Shown here one piece after another: positions 24,301-33,646 of a stretch of 64,000 nt of DNA (its first letter is position 1; every line of letters starts with the position of its first letter). The stretch lies in contig NC_041010.1 in the NCBI RefSeq assembly GCF_004193775.1, positions 40,537,562 through 40,601,561 on the forward strand. Reading direction: 5' to 3'. The notes under the pieces are model-generated. The model saw only the letters and a program-made list of their open reading frames with translations. It ran no database searches and was not told the origin of the DNA. Source of the stretch: Glycine soja (lineage: Eukaryota > Streptophyta > Magnoliopsida > Fabales > Fabaceae). A program made the position numbers and the translations under genes.

Positions 24301-25161
24301 GACATAAATTACAATAAAAGAAAATTTAGTCAAGATGAAGAGTCAAACTGCTTTGGCTCCACCAGATAAGAATGAGTTCATAACAACTAACTAATCGCTT
24401 TAATGAAAAATTCCTACCAGCTTTGACCTTTTCCAAAGCCTCAAGCAAAGCTTTCTTGTGTTTTTCCCTTAGCCACTGAGAAAAAAGTCATGAGATTAGC
24501 AAACAAGAAAATCAAAACAAGCAACGATCACGCAATCAAAACAACCCCTTAACTTAAAAAAATTCAGAAATTAATCAAATTATGACACAATCTCAACAAA
24601 AACAAGAGTTTCCACAGAAGCCAAAAAAAAAAAAAAACTGAAACTGCAAAGGCAGAACAGACAATGCACATCAATCAAAACAAAATCAAGAACCCTGCAA
24701 GATTCAGGGATCAAATTCAAAGAACAAAGCCTCAGTAATAGAGACAAAAAAAAAAGAGAAGAAGAAGCAAAAGGGACAAAAATAAAGAAAATAAACAATT
24801 GCATTGAGACCAAATTAAGGTAAATTTTACCAAACAAGAGGATAGAAGAGACAGGTAACTTCATTGTGAAAAGCATAAGCAGGGAAACAGTGCTAATAAT
24901 TGCAAATACAAATCAGAAAAAAAGAAAAAGAAAAAGAAACGTTTAAAAATGGTCACACACCGTTCCCACTTTGTGAAGGCTTTTCTCCAGAGTTATGGAT
25001 ATCAAGATGAAAACAGTGCAGACACCAGCCACAGCCCATGTTGGTGTCTGATCAAGGTCTTTGGAACCAATACTACTCTCACTCGAAGCCACAGCCACAC
25101 AACAACAGCACAACCATGAAACCAGACAAAGAAAAAGATTTCTGTACTTTAAGACAGACAT
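6387..25161 (-). CDS. MLO: MLO-like seven-transmembrane protein, complete 15-exon gene with a transposon-filled intron 4
   Basis: MLO proteins are plasma-membrane proteins linked to calcium signalling, powdery mildew susceptibility and pollen-tube or synergid functions. Coding exons, first to last: 25161-24961, 24475-24418, 24226-24009, 23123-23007, 9661-9601, 9445-9357, 9008-8934, 8859-8771, 8673-8624, 8521-8481, 8404-8231, 7808-7773, 7671-7604, 7388-7328, 6782-6387. They sum to 1,734 nt (577 aa), in phase throughout. Diagnostic pieces: [71 protein letters not shown]. The last exon carries the calmodulin-binding helix with its tryptophan at about residue 467, then an acidic tail. The first 20 residues are signal-peptide-like. 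An in-frame ATG lies 18 codons upstream; 25,161 was chosen because its hydrophobic N-terminus fits better. By recall the sequence is nearest Arabidopsis clade III (MLO5/7/8/9/10). Intron 4 (9,662-23,006) is 13.3 kb and full of retrotransposons. Confidence 0.95.
6975..7132 (+). repeat. Possible short LTR fragment in MLO intron 14
   Basis: 'tgttagttaggttgttatta' is followed by a TATA-like 'ctctataaatagag' and then 'tattaataaaatggg', an order typical of small legume copia/TRIM LTRs (U3, TATA box, polyadenylation signal). A near copy of 'ctctaataagctctat' occurs about 90 bp upstream at 6,911. No partner LTR or target duplication was found. Confidence 0.3.
9925..11173 (+). repeat. Left part of an old LTR (outermost layer of the nest) in MLO intron 4
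   Basis: The stretch starts near 'tgagtcttgttttgactcaa'. It carries the hairpin array at 10.07-10.45 kb, a TATA-like 'tttataaaaacc' at about 10,480, a long AT-rich leader-like part and ends with 'attagtcctttgggagg'. It then meets the gypsy element. The matching right end (22,454-22,530) resembles the terminal part of a gypsy LTR. Only one LTR is seen, so it may be a solo LTR split by a later insertion. Exact ends and target duplication were not resolved; 'tgttaaattg' at 9,991 is another possible start. Confidence 0.45.
10068..10453 (+). repeat. Array of about six degenerate hairpin units built on CTCGCTTAAGCG
   Basis: Six successive units each contain a 'gctcgcttaagcg'-like arm, a 10-20 base spacer and a 'gcgcttaagcgag'-like arm. 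The AAGCTT-like palindromic core varies (cttaag, ctttag, tcatgc, cttgag, ctaaag). Unit spacing is 50-70 bp. Each arm is itself nearly palindromic, so the array can form stem-loops on either strand. It lies in the putative U3 of the outer LTR, upstream of a TATA-like box. Confidence 0.75.
11174..11766 (+). repeat. 5' LTR of the gypsy element, first segment
   Basis: From about 11,273 it aligns with the 3' LTR: 'gatatttgaatatctttatc', 'caaaccctcaacacattcgc' and 'ctcacatctcgagctta' are shared, with many substitutions. A TA-rich insertion sits near 11,211-11,250. The copia element breaks it at 11,767; the last part continues at 16,456-16,573. The left end is uncertain by tens of bases. Confidence 0.75.
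11762..11766 (+). repeat. Target site duplication of the copia element, left copy (gtttt)
   Basis: 'gtttt' directly precedes the TGTTAGG start of the 5' LTR. The same five bases follow the CTAACA end of the 3' LTR at 16,451-16,455. Confidence 0.9.
11767..12007 (+). repeat. Copia 5' LTR
   Basis: It begins TGTTAGGAATAATTC and ends GCTCCAACA. The partner is 16,220-16,450. This copy has a 10-bp net insertion near 11,952 ('cttagtgcaacaact' against 'cttct'). Confidence 0.93.
12011..12024 (+). promoter_or_regulatory. Copia primer-binding site
   Basis: 'tggtatccagagcc' lies 3 bp after the 5' LTR. It matches the usual copia site complementary to the 3' end of initiator tRNA-Met (TGGTATCAGAGCC), apart from one extra C. 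Confidence 0.85.
12060..16151 (+). pseudogene. Copia gag-pol polyprotein, broken by frameshifts and stops
   Basis: Order seen: gag from the ATG at 12,060 ([17 protein letters not shown]); zinc knuckle [14 protein letters not shown] at about 12,922; protease [12 protein letters not shown] at about 13,108; integrase with [11 protein letters not shown] and [12 protein letters not shown]; reverse transcriptase with [11 protein letters not shown] and the catalytic YVDD at about 15,200; RNase H with [10 protein letters not shown] and CEAEY; stop at 16,151. This is copia order (integrase before RT). Breaks seen: a frameshift near 12,375, a stop at 12,506, a frameshift near 13,905-13,920, a frameshift near 14,795 and a stop at 14,835. 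Otherwise the sequence is well preserved, so inactivation looks fairly recent. Confidence 0.92.
16214..16219 (+). promoter_or_regulatory. Copia polypurine tract (GGGGGG)
   Basis: A run of six G lies directly before the 3' LTR start at 16,220, the normal place for plus-strand priming. Confidence 0.8.
16220..16450 (+). repeat. Copia 3' LTR
   Basis: It begins TGTTAGGAATAATTC and ends GCTCTAACA, and pairs with 11,767-12,007. It carries a TATA-like 'aatataaataattac' stretch and a pyrimidine-rich 3' part. Confidence 0.93.
16451..16455 (+). repeat. Target site duplication of the copia element, right copy (gtttt)
   Basis: Identical to 11,762-11,766. The gypsy 5' LTR resumes directly after it. Confidence 0.9.
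16456..16573 (+). repeat. 5' LTR of the gypsy element, final segment
   Basis: It matches the end of the 3' LTR at about 22,338-22,453: both hold 'cctcttgacaa', 'cccacttcggccac'-like and 'tgatgtgtgctagctc'-like stretches and end 'ggattt...aagtaca'. The two diverge directly after TACA, marking the LTR end. 'tttggcatccatcgtgggg' follows, a worn primer-binding-site-like sequence. Confidence 0.8.
16644..17416 (+). pseudogene. Gypsy gag remnant
   Basis: It opens [20 protein letters not shown] at 16,644 and then decays with several stops. A well-preserved Retrotrans_gag core follows from about 17,000 to 17,416, including [30 protein letters not shown] and [20 protein letters not shown]. The zinc knuckle and protease are not visible. 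The frame jumps within about 60 bp into the RT region, so an internal deletion has removed protease and the start of pol. Confidence 0.82.
17440..18650 (+). pseudogene. Gypsy pol remnant: partial RT joined to integrase by deletion
   Basis: The RT N-terminal half is seen with VDLFAW (about 17,490), [19 protein letters not shown] (about 17,740) and [20 protein letters not shown] (about 17,862), with stops between. Around 18,000-18,190 the RT fades, and integrase core sequence follows ([55 protein letters not shown]). The rest of RT and most of RNase H are missing. The integrase D-D-E residues cannot all be confirmed in the broken frame. The codon order (RT before integrase) shows Ty3/gypsy type. 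Confidence 0.85.
18822..19258 (+). repeat. Minisatellite of about eight 56-bp units in the gypsy 3' region
   Basis: The units read roughly 'cactaagtctccagtacatg' + 'tcacccacaacgagtgacat' + 'gtacgcacgagcac'. Starts are near 18,822, 18,878, 18,934, 18,990, 19,044, 19,100, 19,156 and 19,212. Each contains an inverted pair 'acatgtcac ... gtgacatgt' that can form a stem. A diverged single unit recurs at about 21,590-21,625, close to the 3' LTR. Confidence 0.88.
19318..19478 (+). repeat. Second short tandem repeat, about five units of 30-37 bp
   Basis: The units carry 'aaacccaaggtccacccttg' followed by 'gtac' and a short variable tail. Copies start near 19,318, 19,345, 19,378, 19,412 and 19,449. 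'cccaagg ... ccttggg'-type arms make each unit a small inverted repeat. A related piece occurs at about 18,787-18,812. Confidence 0.75.
19610..21278 (-). pseudogene. Antisense reading frame of the gypsy element: 'putative gypsy-type transposon' domain protein
   Basis: On the strand opposite to gag-pol, broken frames read, from 21,278 leftward: a Ser/Arg-rich N-terminus ([19 protein letters not shown]); a conserved core at about 20,900-20,440 with [19 protein letters not shown] and [16 protein letters not shown]; and a low-complexity Ala/Pro/Val-rich C-terminal part ([20 protein letters not shown] at about 20,010). The core resembles, from memory, Pfam PF04195 (putative gypsy-type transposon / Transposase_28). 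Additional antisense ORFs between pol and the 3' LTR are known for Tat-lineage elements (Grande, RIRE2, Retand). Stops and frame changes make it non-coding here. Confidence 0.72.
21785..22453 (+). repeat. 3' LTR of the gypsy element
   Basis: It aligns with the split 5' LTR (11,174-11,766 and 16,456-16,573) with many substitutions and small indels, for example 11 extra bases near 21,866. A TATA-like 'cctataaatatcaag' lies at about 22,146. It ends ...GGGAAGTACA. The left boundary may be 21,785 or about 21,803, depending on whether 'ctcgggggct' is the polypurine tract. Confidence 0.8.
22454..22530 (+). repeat. Right part of the outermost LTR
   Basis: 'gtcctattactatttcgaag' is followed by 'tttcacttgtcca' and ends 'cctaaca'. 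The order resembles the terminal block of gypsy LTRs (compare 1,790-1,858) and would continue the left part, which ends 'agtcctttgggagg' at 11,173. The inference rests on similarity of order rather than a long match. Confidence 0.4.
23288..23925. repeat. Tandem duplication of about 270 bp in MLO intron 3
   Basis: Copy 1 is 23,288-23,560 and copy 2 is 23,561-23,925. Shared stretches include 'atcaacataaaatata', 'aagcaagcatacatttaatg', 'gagacaaatgtgcatcaaac' (one mismatch) and 'aatattgtttatttttgtaa'. Copy 2 is longer because the LINE fragment at 23,685-23,820 is inserted in it, so the duplication came before the LINE insertion. Confidence 0.8.
23685..23820 (-). mobile_element. 5'-truncated RTE-type LINE fragment with (TTG)n tail
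   Basis: On the minus strand the sequence reads [20 protein letters not shown], then VADPT and a stop. From memory this is the C-terminal end of plant RTE-clade reverse transcriptases ('MALDRAEWRKRIHVADPT' type). A (TTG)n tail follows, seen on the plus strand as (CAA)n from 23,685. Seven-base duplications 'aacataa' flank it (23,678-23,684 and 23,821-23,827). It is only 136 bp long, typical of 5'-truncated target-primed insertions. Confidence 0.82.
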
Positions 25162-26053
25162 TATAGTTTTAAGCACAAAAACACCCACTATTCTCAAAAG
25201 AACAACTAGCACCACAAGATGAGAGAGAAAATGAAAAATGGGTTCTCAGAAAAATATTGCAAAAACAAGGATTATTTATATTATTAACTGGGTTGTTCTG
25301 AAACAGACAAAGATAATAACTTTATAACTTTTTCTTATCTGGGTTGGTATTGAAAAAGAAGAAGTCCTCAAAGGGGGTGCATTTATTGAAGAAGAACTCT
25401 TCTTAGAAGTGAGAGAAAAAAAAAAGTTGTGGCTTCTGGTGGTGCTGCAGGAGTAGCAGGCATGTATTTTTTCTTTTTCGTTTATAACGTTCCTTTTGTT
25501 ATTTGCCAACTTGATTTGTGGCGAATATAATTGAAGTAAATTTTGAGTCTGTCTTGGTATAGAAATAAAAACAGTAATGAAAGTGAAATTATTTATTTAT
25601 AATGAAAATATTTATTTGTGTGAATTATAAAAGTGACATTCTATTTTTCTAAATAAAAAATACCAAACACTTAAAAACGAGTTTGTTTCAAAGATAAAAA
25701 ATTTAGTACAAAAAATATAGTATAATTTTTTTAATTACAAAATAATAAAAAATTAATTTTAGACATATTTTATTCTTGGATGAAATATAATCTCACCTTC
25801 AAACAATACTTAATTATTTACGACAGGGGGATAAAAATATTCCCATGAGACACATCATCCACTCTCTGAGTAAAAATAAAAATACACTTTCTTTGCTATT
25901 CATTATTCCACTATCATCTTAATGTTCCCTTCATATACGTTTTATGGGTAAAATAATTATGGGACCGTGATAGTGGTATTTTTATGGCAGTTTTTTTTTT
26001 TTTTGAACTTTCTTGTGGATTATTACATTTGAACTTATTTTGGACATATATAT

Positions 26054-26099
<46 letters not shown>

Positions 26100-28691
26100 A
26101 ACTTTATTGATAAGGATATTTCAGTAATTATTATATATATTTCTAGGGAAAAATTGTTAAAAAAAACCCGTGTTTTAATTATTTATGGGCATATAGAAAT
26201 ATTTTCAATCATTTTTAATAATTAATCAAAATATTTTTTATTTTATATCCAAGAATAATATTCTCATGTTTTATTGTTAAAAATGATATTTCCAGTGCTA
26301 AAAAAATTATCCATGAAATAAATATCTCCTAGATTAAATTATACAACTTTTTTGTTGTTGATTGAAAGTTTAAATAAATTGAATACTAGACTCAAGTAAG
26401 TCAAAATGGTCCTAACACATCAATGATCATTCTTCATTTTGGGACATAATTTTAAATTTTTTATTTATTTATTCAAAATATGAAACTTGTTTCATTAAAT
26501 AACTTATAAAAAATTGTGAAATAGAAATGATGTTCGAATAAAAAATAATGGTGAGAATTATATAAAAAAAATGAAGCTCACATGTCACTAGCAATTAAGA
26601 AAAAATTTAATGTTAAATATTTTCACATTTTTTATTACTCTTTAGGTTGACTTTTCATTTGATTTTTTATCATGTGTTATGACTCTTTTTGGTTAAAAAA
26701 TTAATTGATTTATATAATTTTTATATACCCAATTAGATAAGTTTCACATAGTAAAAAAAAGTTAAAAAAAAAAATCCCAAAATAAAGAGCATCATTATTT
26801 TAGACAGCGAGAGATTTTTTAATTTTACTAAATTTGTGCAATTTTTTTAATTAATTATCGAAATAGATAGATTTTGAAAAAAAAATATGAGAATAGATAA
26901 CTCTGTGTTTGGAATTTGGAAACGTACTTTCATATGAAATCGTGTTTTTCTTTTTATATTTTTTGTTTTGAAAAAAAATGAAGTTGTCTTTTAAATGACG
27001 ATTTCAGTATTTTATTTTTTTATGTTAATAAGTTAAAATCGTGTTTGCAACGACGATATTAATATTAATTTATAATAATATAAAGAATTTGTCTTTACCA
27101 TTATAATTATTTTAACAAATTTATTAATTTTTATAATAATTATTTTAATCATAAAAAAATCCGATTGATTGAGTTATACTGATAATTTCGAGCCTTCTAA
27201 ACTCAATTTTATATTTAGAATTAATTTGTGAAAAGAAATTTCATTGATTACGTTAACTACCCCCACAATACGGTTTCACTCTCACTGAGTGAAATCTTCT
27301 GTTTCAGCACCGAAATAGAAGTTTAAGACAGCACCGAAAAGCTCAGTGCTTAAAGAAGTTTTGTTTTTTTTAAGGGTTGTGCTCAAGATTTTTTAACATG
27401 AATAAGTAAGATAAAAGTATAATTTTGTTGGGTATTTTTTTTTGTCCAAACCAGAATCTCTAATCTATTGAATTAAAAAATAATTTTATTTTAAATATGT
27501 AATTATCATTGATCCACAGAATTTTTTTTATATACAGTAAGAATTAAACTTAAATTTTTTTTATTAAATAAATTATTTTTATTTATATAAATTCGACATA
27601 ATCTTATCGTATTGCACCAACCTATTGCATTTATTTATAATCTCGTTGCATATGACCACTTGATAAATACGCATGAAAATAATTGGTTCAAAATAAATAA
27701 ATAAAATACGTTTCTACAATAATTTTTAACTAATAATTTTTTCGGTGGTTCGGTGAACAATGAACATCTAACATATTTAATTAAGATAAAAAAATCCATG
27801 ATTGTTCTTGTTTGTGAAGTAGGTTGTCTAATCCGCGTTCCTTGCTTGCTTTCTCAAATGTTTGATTCTAATGTCTGATTCCGTGTATCAGAAACACAAA
27901 GTATATAGCTTTGTTATATCACTTTAGAAATTTTGTCTTTATTCTGTGCGTAAAGGAAACATCTTATATTACAACAAGAAAAGAAAAAGGAAACCATATC
28001 TAGACTTGCATTAATCTCTGTAATGATTGACCATTTATTTAAGTTAACCTTAATTTCCGGTTACCTTGCCTTTGAATTCAATTTGAGCAACTCCACCTGC
28101 CTTTGATTGCTACCAAGCTAGAGTCATGACACTCAGCAAGGTTCAACCAAGTGAACATTATTTTCTCCTTTGCATTAAAAAGTGAGCATTATTTTATCAC
28201 CATCAAGAACACGCAGGGACGACTGACCTATGTTGGTCCTTAGTGGTATGTTTTTTTTTTTAAAGTAGGTAAGAGAGAAAGTTGACTTTTTATCATTTTG
28301 GATTCTTTAAATAAAATATAAAAAATGGATGGTTAAATAAATTATTTATTAAAATAAGTTTTTTCACCCTTATAGGATCGATGTAACAGATATTATCTTG
28401 TTTGTTTGGTGCAATGATGTTTTAGTGACCAGTGTAAAAAAAATATTTGTTTACATTGATTTTTTTATAATTGATATAGAAAAATAATTTTTACATGTAT
28501 TTTATAAATAAAATACTCTTTTATGTCAGTTATAAATATAAATGACGTATTATTCTTTTAATAACTAATAATCTATAAATTAAAATCTTACAATCTTGCA
28601 ATAACTTAATAAAATCATTAACAATTGTAGAACACTTATAGATATTATATATAAAAAAAAAACCTTATTGATATGTACTAAAATATAAATA

Positions 28692-28725
<34 letters not shown>

Positions 28726-29579
28726 TTCAAGATTATTAATATTTTAAATGTTTTTAAATATTTATTATGTATTTATATTTGATAATCGTTGGACGAACTT
28801 AATAATATTAATAAAATAAATATTTAACAATTCTCCATCAACCAAACTCCAAAAATTTGTCTACCATAACCCAAACAAATATTTTTTCTCATAACAATTT
28901 AATGAAATTATTTATCTTAAAATCGATTGCAAAATATTTTAGTAATAATTGTTTTTCACAAAAAGGCGCGATTGGATTTGTATTTTTTTTTAATAATTTT
29001 TAATATTACTACTACAATCTTGTTTACAGCTAATTCAACTACCGTACCTATTTGGGTTTTGGACTTTATATTTATTAAGTAACTACCCAACCAAATATGA
29101 AGCTTTTTTTTGTTTTGAAAAAATTACTATTACAAGCACGCTCTATTATAAATATTCAAATTTGTAGTCGAAATGAGTGAAAATATTTAACAAAAATAAG
29201 TGCATTTTAAACATAAATTACAAATTATAACTATATACATGTTAACTATTAATTTATATATAATAAACTATCACTATCTACTATTTTTTCTTTTTTATCA
29301 ATTTTTTTTCTCTTGTGTTGCATTAACCGTCATTTATGCATATTATTTTATATATTTGCATAAAAGTAAAAACATTAAGAAAATCTAACTTAATTGATTA
29401 ATAAAAAGTCAATTTTAAGAGTATAACATTAATTATTGTTACATTATCTTAAAATCAATTGGTATTAAGTATAATTGTTTAACAAATATATAAGCTTCAC
29501 TTCAAAGAATGAGACAATCGATGTGAAATTTGGATATTTTTTAACAATTATATGAAAACCTTTGTTCCTATTGCTAGCA
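25162..29579. other. MLO upstream region and AT-rich intergenic DNA
   Basis: The first few hundred bases upstream of 25,161 should hold the MLO 5' untranslated region and promoter; no specific motif is assigned. Beyond that the DNA is very AT-rich with poly-A/T runs and TA microsatellites (26,056-26,096; about 28,697-28,725). No coding region, RNA gene or recognisable transposon was found up to 29,579. Confidence 0.6.
26056..26096. repeat. (TA)20 microsatellite
   Basis: An uninterrupted TA run. Similar, shorter TA runs occur near 28,700, 31,160, 31,710, 32,270, 35,187, 59,837 and 62,077. Confidence 0.9.
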
Positions 29580-30570
29580 TCACCTTAGTTTGAACTCTTC
29601 TTGCCATTGCGGTTGCTAGCCAATGGCCCTGACTGAACTAGATGTCAAAAATGTTTTTCTTAATGGTGAGCTCAAAGAAGAGGTCTATATGTGTCCTCCT
29701 CTAGGATACACACTTATTTGACCAACAGGGTTTGTTGTCTTCATAAGGCTCTTAATGGCCTTAAACAAGCACCCCAACGCATGGTTTGCTAAATTTCACA
29801 ATATTGTCAGTAAGTTGGGTTTCTCTTCCAATGGTCATGACTCTGCTCATTTTACTCGTAAAAGAAAAAGAGGTATTGTTGTCTTACTTCTTTATGTTGA
29901 CGATATGATTATTACTGTTGGCATTGTTGAACTCAAGCAATTCTCGAGTCAACATTTTGAGATAAAGGATCTTGGACCTCTATGTTATATCTTCTAGTGA
30001 TGGCATATATCTCTCACAGGTCTTACTGGTAGTAAAATTGAACGCACTCCTCTTGAACCTAATGTTCGATTTACTCCTCAAGATGGTACTTTGCTACTAG
30101 ATATCTCTTCTGTTGTTCATTTGGTTAGTCAGTTCATGAAGGTCCTGTGTACCACGCATTATGTTGTTGTCCTTCGCATTATTCGTTATGTCAAGGGTAC
30201 TTTATTTTATAGTCTTTATTACTCTGTTGCATCCCCTTTGACTCTTCAAGCTTACTCCGGTGTTGATTGGACTGGTGATCCTATTAATCGTCGCTCCACC
30301 ACTAGTTTGTGGATTTTTCTCGGAGATTCTCTTATTTCTTGAAGAAAAGAAACAAACTTTCACAGCTCGTTCTAGCACTGAAGCTGAATATCTTGTACTT
30401 GCTGATACTACTTCTAAAATATTATGGCTTGGTTGGTTTCTTGCTGATTTAGAAGTAGTTCAATCTTCCTCCACTTATATTTATTGTGATAACCAAAGTG
30501 TCATCTAAATTGTCCATAATGATGTTTTCCATGAGCGCTCGCATATTAAGATTGATTGTCACTTTGATAT
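29580..30570 (+). pseudogene. Decayed copia reverse transcriptase/RNase H fragment
   Basis: Broken frames read in order: ELDVKNVFLNGELKEEVYMC (about 29,640), LKQAP (about 29,760), VVLLLYVDDMIITVG with the YVDD active site (about 29,880), IRYVKGTLFYSLYY (about 30,180), AYSGVDWTGDPINRRSTT (about 30,250), TARSSTEAEYLVLAD (about 30,363) and YIYCDNQSVI (about 30,477). These are consecutive blocks of copia RT and RNase H, with a gap after the YVDD block and several frameshifts and stops. No LTRs, gag or integrase are seen nearby, so it is an isolated old fragment. Confidence 0.87.
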
Positions 30571-31149
30571 TGTAATTAAATTTAGAATCAATCATGATTT
30601 TATCCTTGATTTATATTTTTATTTAGTTGTCTCCTTTTACATGATAAATAGGAGCAAAATATTTTTCACATATTTTAATTTGTCTTTTACTCTTATTCTA
30701 ATGGTTGAATAATATTCGTCAATTATTTATTGTAAATTTTTAGATACTTTGATTCATACCAATAACTGAATGTAAGTTAAATGAGAAATTAAGGATTTTT
30801 TTCTGAATAAAAATTAAGCATGTATTTACTATAACATTAATTTTATTTTGTAAATTTAACTTACTTTCATATTAAGGATGACTATATTTTTTTTGTAATT
30901 TAAAAAAATCATTTTATAGAAGTCTACTCTAAATTGGTAAAGACTAATTTATAGACGTCGATCACTTAAGTATATTAAATATTTCTTGCATTCCAAAATA
31001 ATACTAATAGTCTTTTAAGGATATGATACACCGGTTAAAAAATATTTAATTGATATAAATTTAGATAAAAGTATTCTCAACTTTTCAATTAGTCATGTGA
31101 TAAATTATCCTATTATCCACCAATAATGAATACATTTAACTATCCACAT

Positions 31150-31186
<37 letters not shown>

Positions 31187-31189
31187 GAA

Positions 31190-31480
31190 AAACGGCTAAA
31201 AAAAGAGAACTATTATTTGAAAAAATAATAATTGAAAAGACTATTATTTTGAAAAGCTCAGCCAGACTTTATATCACCAGATGTGATCGAGTTTTTCATA
31301 CTTGCCACACCCTTCGAGAAGATAACAAATGTGCTGAATTGGTCAAATTAGATCTAAATTAATCTTCTGGACGAGTTCATTAGGTTTTGGATGTCCCACC
31401 GCATAACAATGCTTCTATTTATGCTTGTAGCTGATGCATCTGGAATAGCTTTCCCTAGAGTTTATTTATTAGAAAATCCT
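31190..31480 (+). pseudogene. LINE RNase H-domain remnant
   Basis: The frame reads YITRCDRVFHTCHTLREDNK and then CAEL, followed after a frameshift by VLDVPPHNNASIY and, in another frame, ADASGIAFPRVYLL. From memory this order (H.YREGN.CAD...LA..G, then LD.PP, then LADASGI.FPR at the end) is the C-terminal RNase H region of plant LINE/RNase H-like pseudogenes. Its 3' end runs directly into the PILS-derived 66-bp copy at 31,470. Confidence 0.6.
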
Positions 31481-31535
31481 TGAACAAGGTATGAGAGTAG
31501 CTGAATGAAATACCAATGGAGTTTGAATTAAAAAA
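31470..31535 (+). repeat. 66-bp perfect copy of the PILS exon 1/intron 1 junction
   Basis: 'tagaaaatccttgaacaagg' and the next 46 bases are identical to 33,768-33,833. The copy covers the last 17 coding bases of PILS exon 1, its GT donor and about 49 bases of intron 1. A 7-bp insertion (tttatta) sits just before the perfect match, and 'gagttta' is shared upstream of it. Confidence 0.9.
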
Positions 31536-31707
31536 GAGAATAAAAATGACAACTATAGGATCATAACAGAATGGTTTAAACTACAAGAGATTAAAAAATA
31601 TTGTTACTCACAGTAATCAATTTTTTACATTAAAATTTTTGCTCTCCTTTTAATATAACTTTTTCTAAAATTTATCATTAATATTTCTTTTTATTTTAAT
31701 TGTTTGT

Positions 31708-31744
<37 letters not shown>

Positions 31745-33646
31745 AAATTAATAGTATTTCAAATCTAAAAATAATTAATACAAGAAATATTATAAATTAA
31801 ATCTTATATAATAAACAAACATTATTTTAAACTTATCTTATAAATAAAAACCAAGGAAGTATATGCAAAATAAAACTAAGCTACTTGTGTGGTTGGTTTT
31901 GGTCAAAATAGTAAGAAAGACAATTCAAAAAAAAAAACTAGAGAGAGATACATCATACATGTAACTATGCTACTCATATAACGTAACTATGTTTAGACAC
32001 AACATCCTTGAGGTAAGGCGCAAATAACGATACATCTAACTACACAAAACTCATTCTAACAACTCAGCACAAATTGCTCATCCAATCCTCTCTCTGTCTC
32101 TCTTCTCAAACTTATTGGCTCTTACTACTTATCTTCACACAAGTTCTTAGTCTCTCTATTTCATTCCCAGGTTTAATACAATCTCTCTTCTTCCTTTGAC
32201 ATGCATGCATTGCATCCTAGCTCTCAGTTTTTATCTTCTTCAGTCCCCCCCTCCCTTTCACAATGGATTATATATATATATATATATATATATCATATGA
32301 GAGTTTTGTAAATATCTCAAATTCTCATTGGATTAAAAAAAAATGTTATGAGCAGGTTTGAAAAATATGTTACACATTGCTGCTTGCCAACCGATTGGCT
32401 TCTTCAGTATTCAGTAATAGAGATGAACACTTGCTTGAAAGACATTCATTTGATTTTTCCATGGTCAGTATTTCCTTTTGGTGAATTATTTATACACTTT
32501 TTTTTTATCTTGGGAATCGAAGACAGATGCATACACTCTCTTCAAAACCTGTGCATGACGGGAAGTTGTAACCAAAATGTGAAATATTTTTCTTTTAAAA
32601 AAGAACAAATTAAACTAATCTCTTCTAAAGTTTCGTCAAATTCTTCGTGATGTTCTCCCCTTTCTTTTTTATCTTTATACTAATCCCTCTTAATTGTTTG
32701 AAAAATATTAAATTGACACTACCTGTGCATTAAACTGCATACATTAAACTAACCTCTCTTAATTAGTATTTGAAAAATATAAAGAGAGCTGCATGTAAAG
32801 TTTAAAAAAGTAGCTGGTCATGTGCTATCTCAAGAAATCTAGAAAAGTAAGGGGTCATGTGTAATCTCAAAAAAACTTAGAGAGAGAGTTAGTGCAATTT
32901 GCTTTGTTAGAAAATGCTACTTCTTTCTTTTTCCTTTTTTACTATTTTTAATATTCACTAAAAAAAGTCAATTTTGATACTTTTTCAATAAGCAGCAACG
33001 AAAATAAAAAAAATAAAATAAAAATGTCAAATGAATTATAATTTTCTCAAAAATTAAAATTAACCTTTTCACCTCAATCTTTATTTTTGGAAGTTCTTTC
33101 ATCTAAATTATTTATTATTTATAAGAATTCATTTTCCTTTAGTTCAAACAGTGTGCATTCTATATATCATCAAGAGGTCTACGATCTTGCCATCTTGGGA
33201 ATGAAATTTTGTTGAAACACCACTTTCATGAGTTAAAATATGTCTTAGTCGTATCATTCCTGAAAAAGGACAAATTATGTATGCCAATAAGGTCTATGCT
33301 ACATTCCTAAGGTACCAAAGTTGCTAAATGTCATTAATTCCATAGTGCTTTCCCCACTTGCTGACAATTGGTGTTACCTTCATGGTTGTTCCTTGCAGAA
33401 CTTTGGTCATGTGAACTTAGCCTACTCGTTTTGTGTCTTTATTATTTTCTTCCACTGTTTCTTGCTTAACTTGAACTTCCTCATGGCTTATGATGTAACA
33501 GTATGGCATTGATTGTCACTGGTTTAGTAATTAGTGACTATTTGTTCTGTTTTCTAAGATTTATCTTCTATTCATCCTAGAGAACAGAACAGTAATATTG
33601 AGCAACAAGAGAAGGAGATCAACACAAGTACACAACAGAAGAAAAG
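31536..33646 (+). other. PILS upstream region, probable promoter and 5' untranslated region
   Basis: No coding region is seen. TA runs lie near 31,710 and 32,270. A pyrimidine-rich stretch at about 32,090-32,170 ('ctctctctgtctctcttctc') ending 'cattcccag' may be part of the transcribed leader, with a 5' UTR intron before 'agcaacaagagaaggagatc' just upstream of the ATG. Transcript data would be needed to place the start. Confidence 0.4.
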
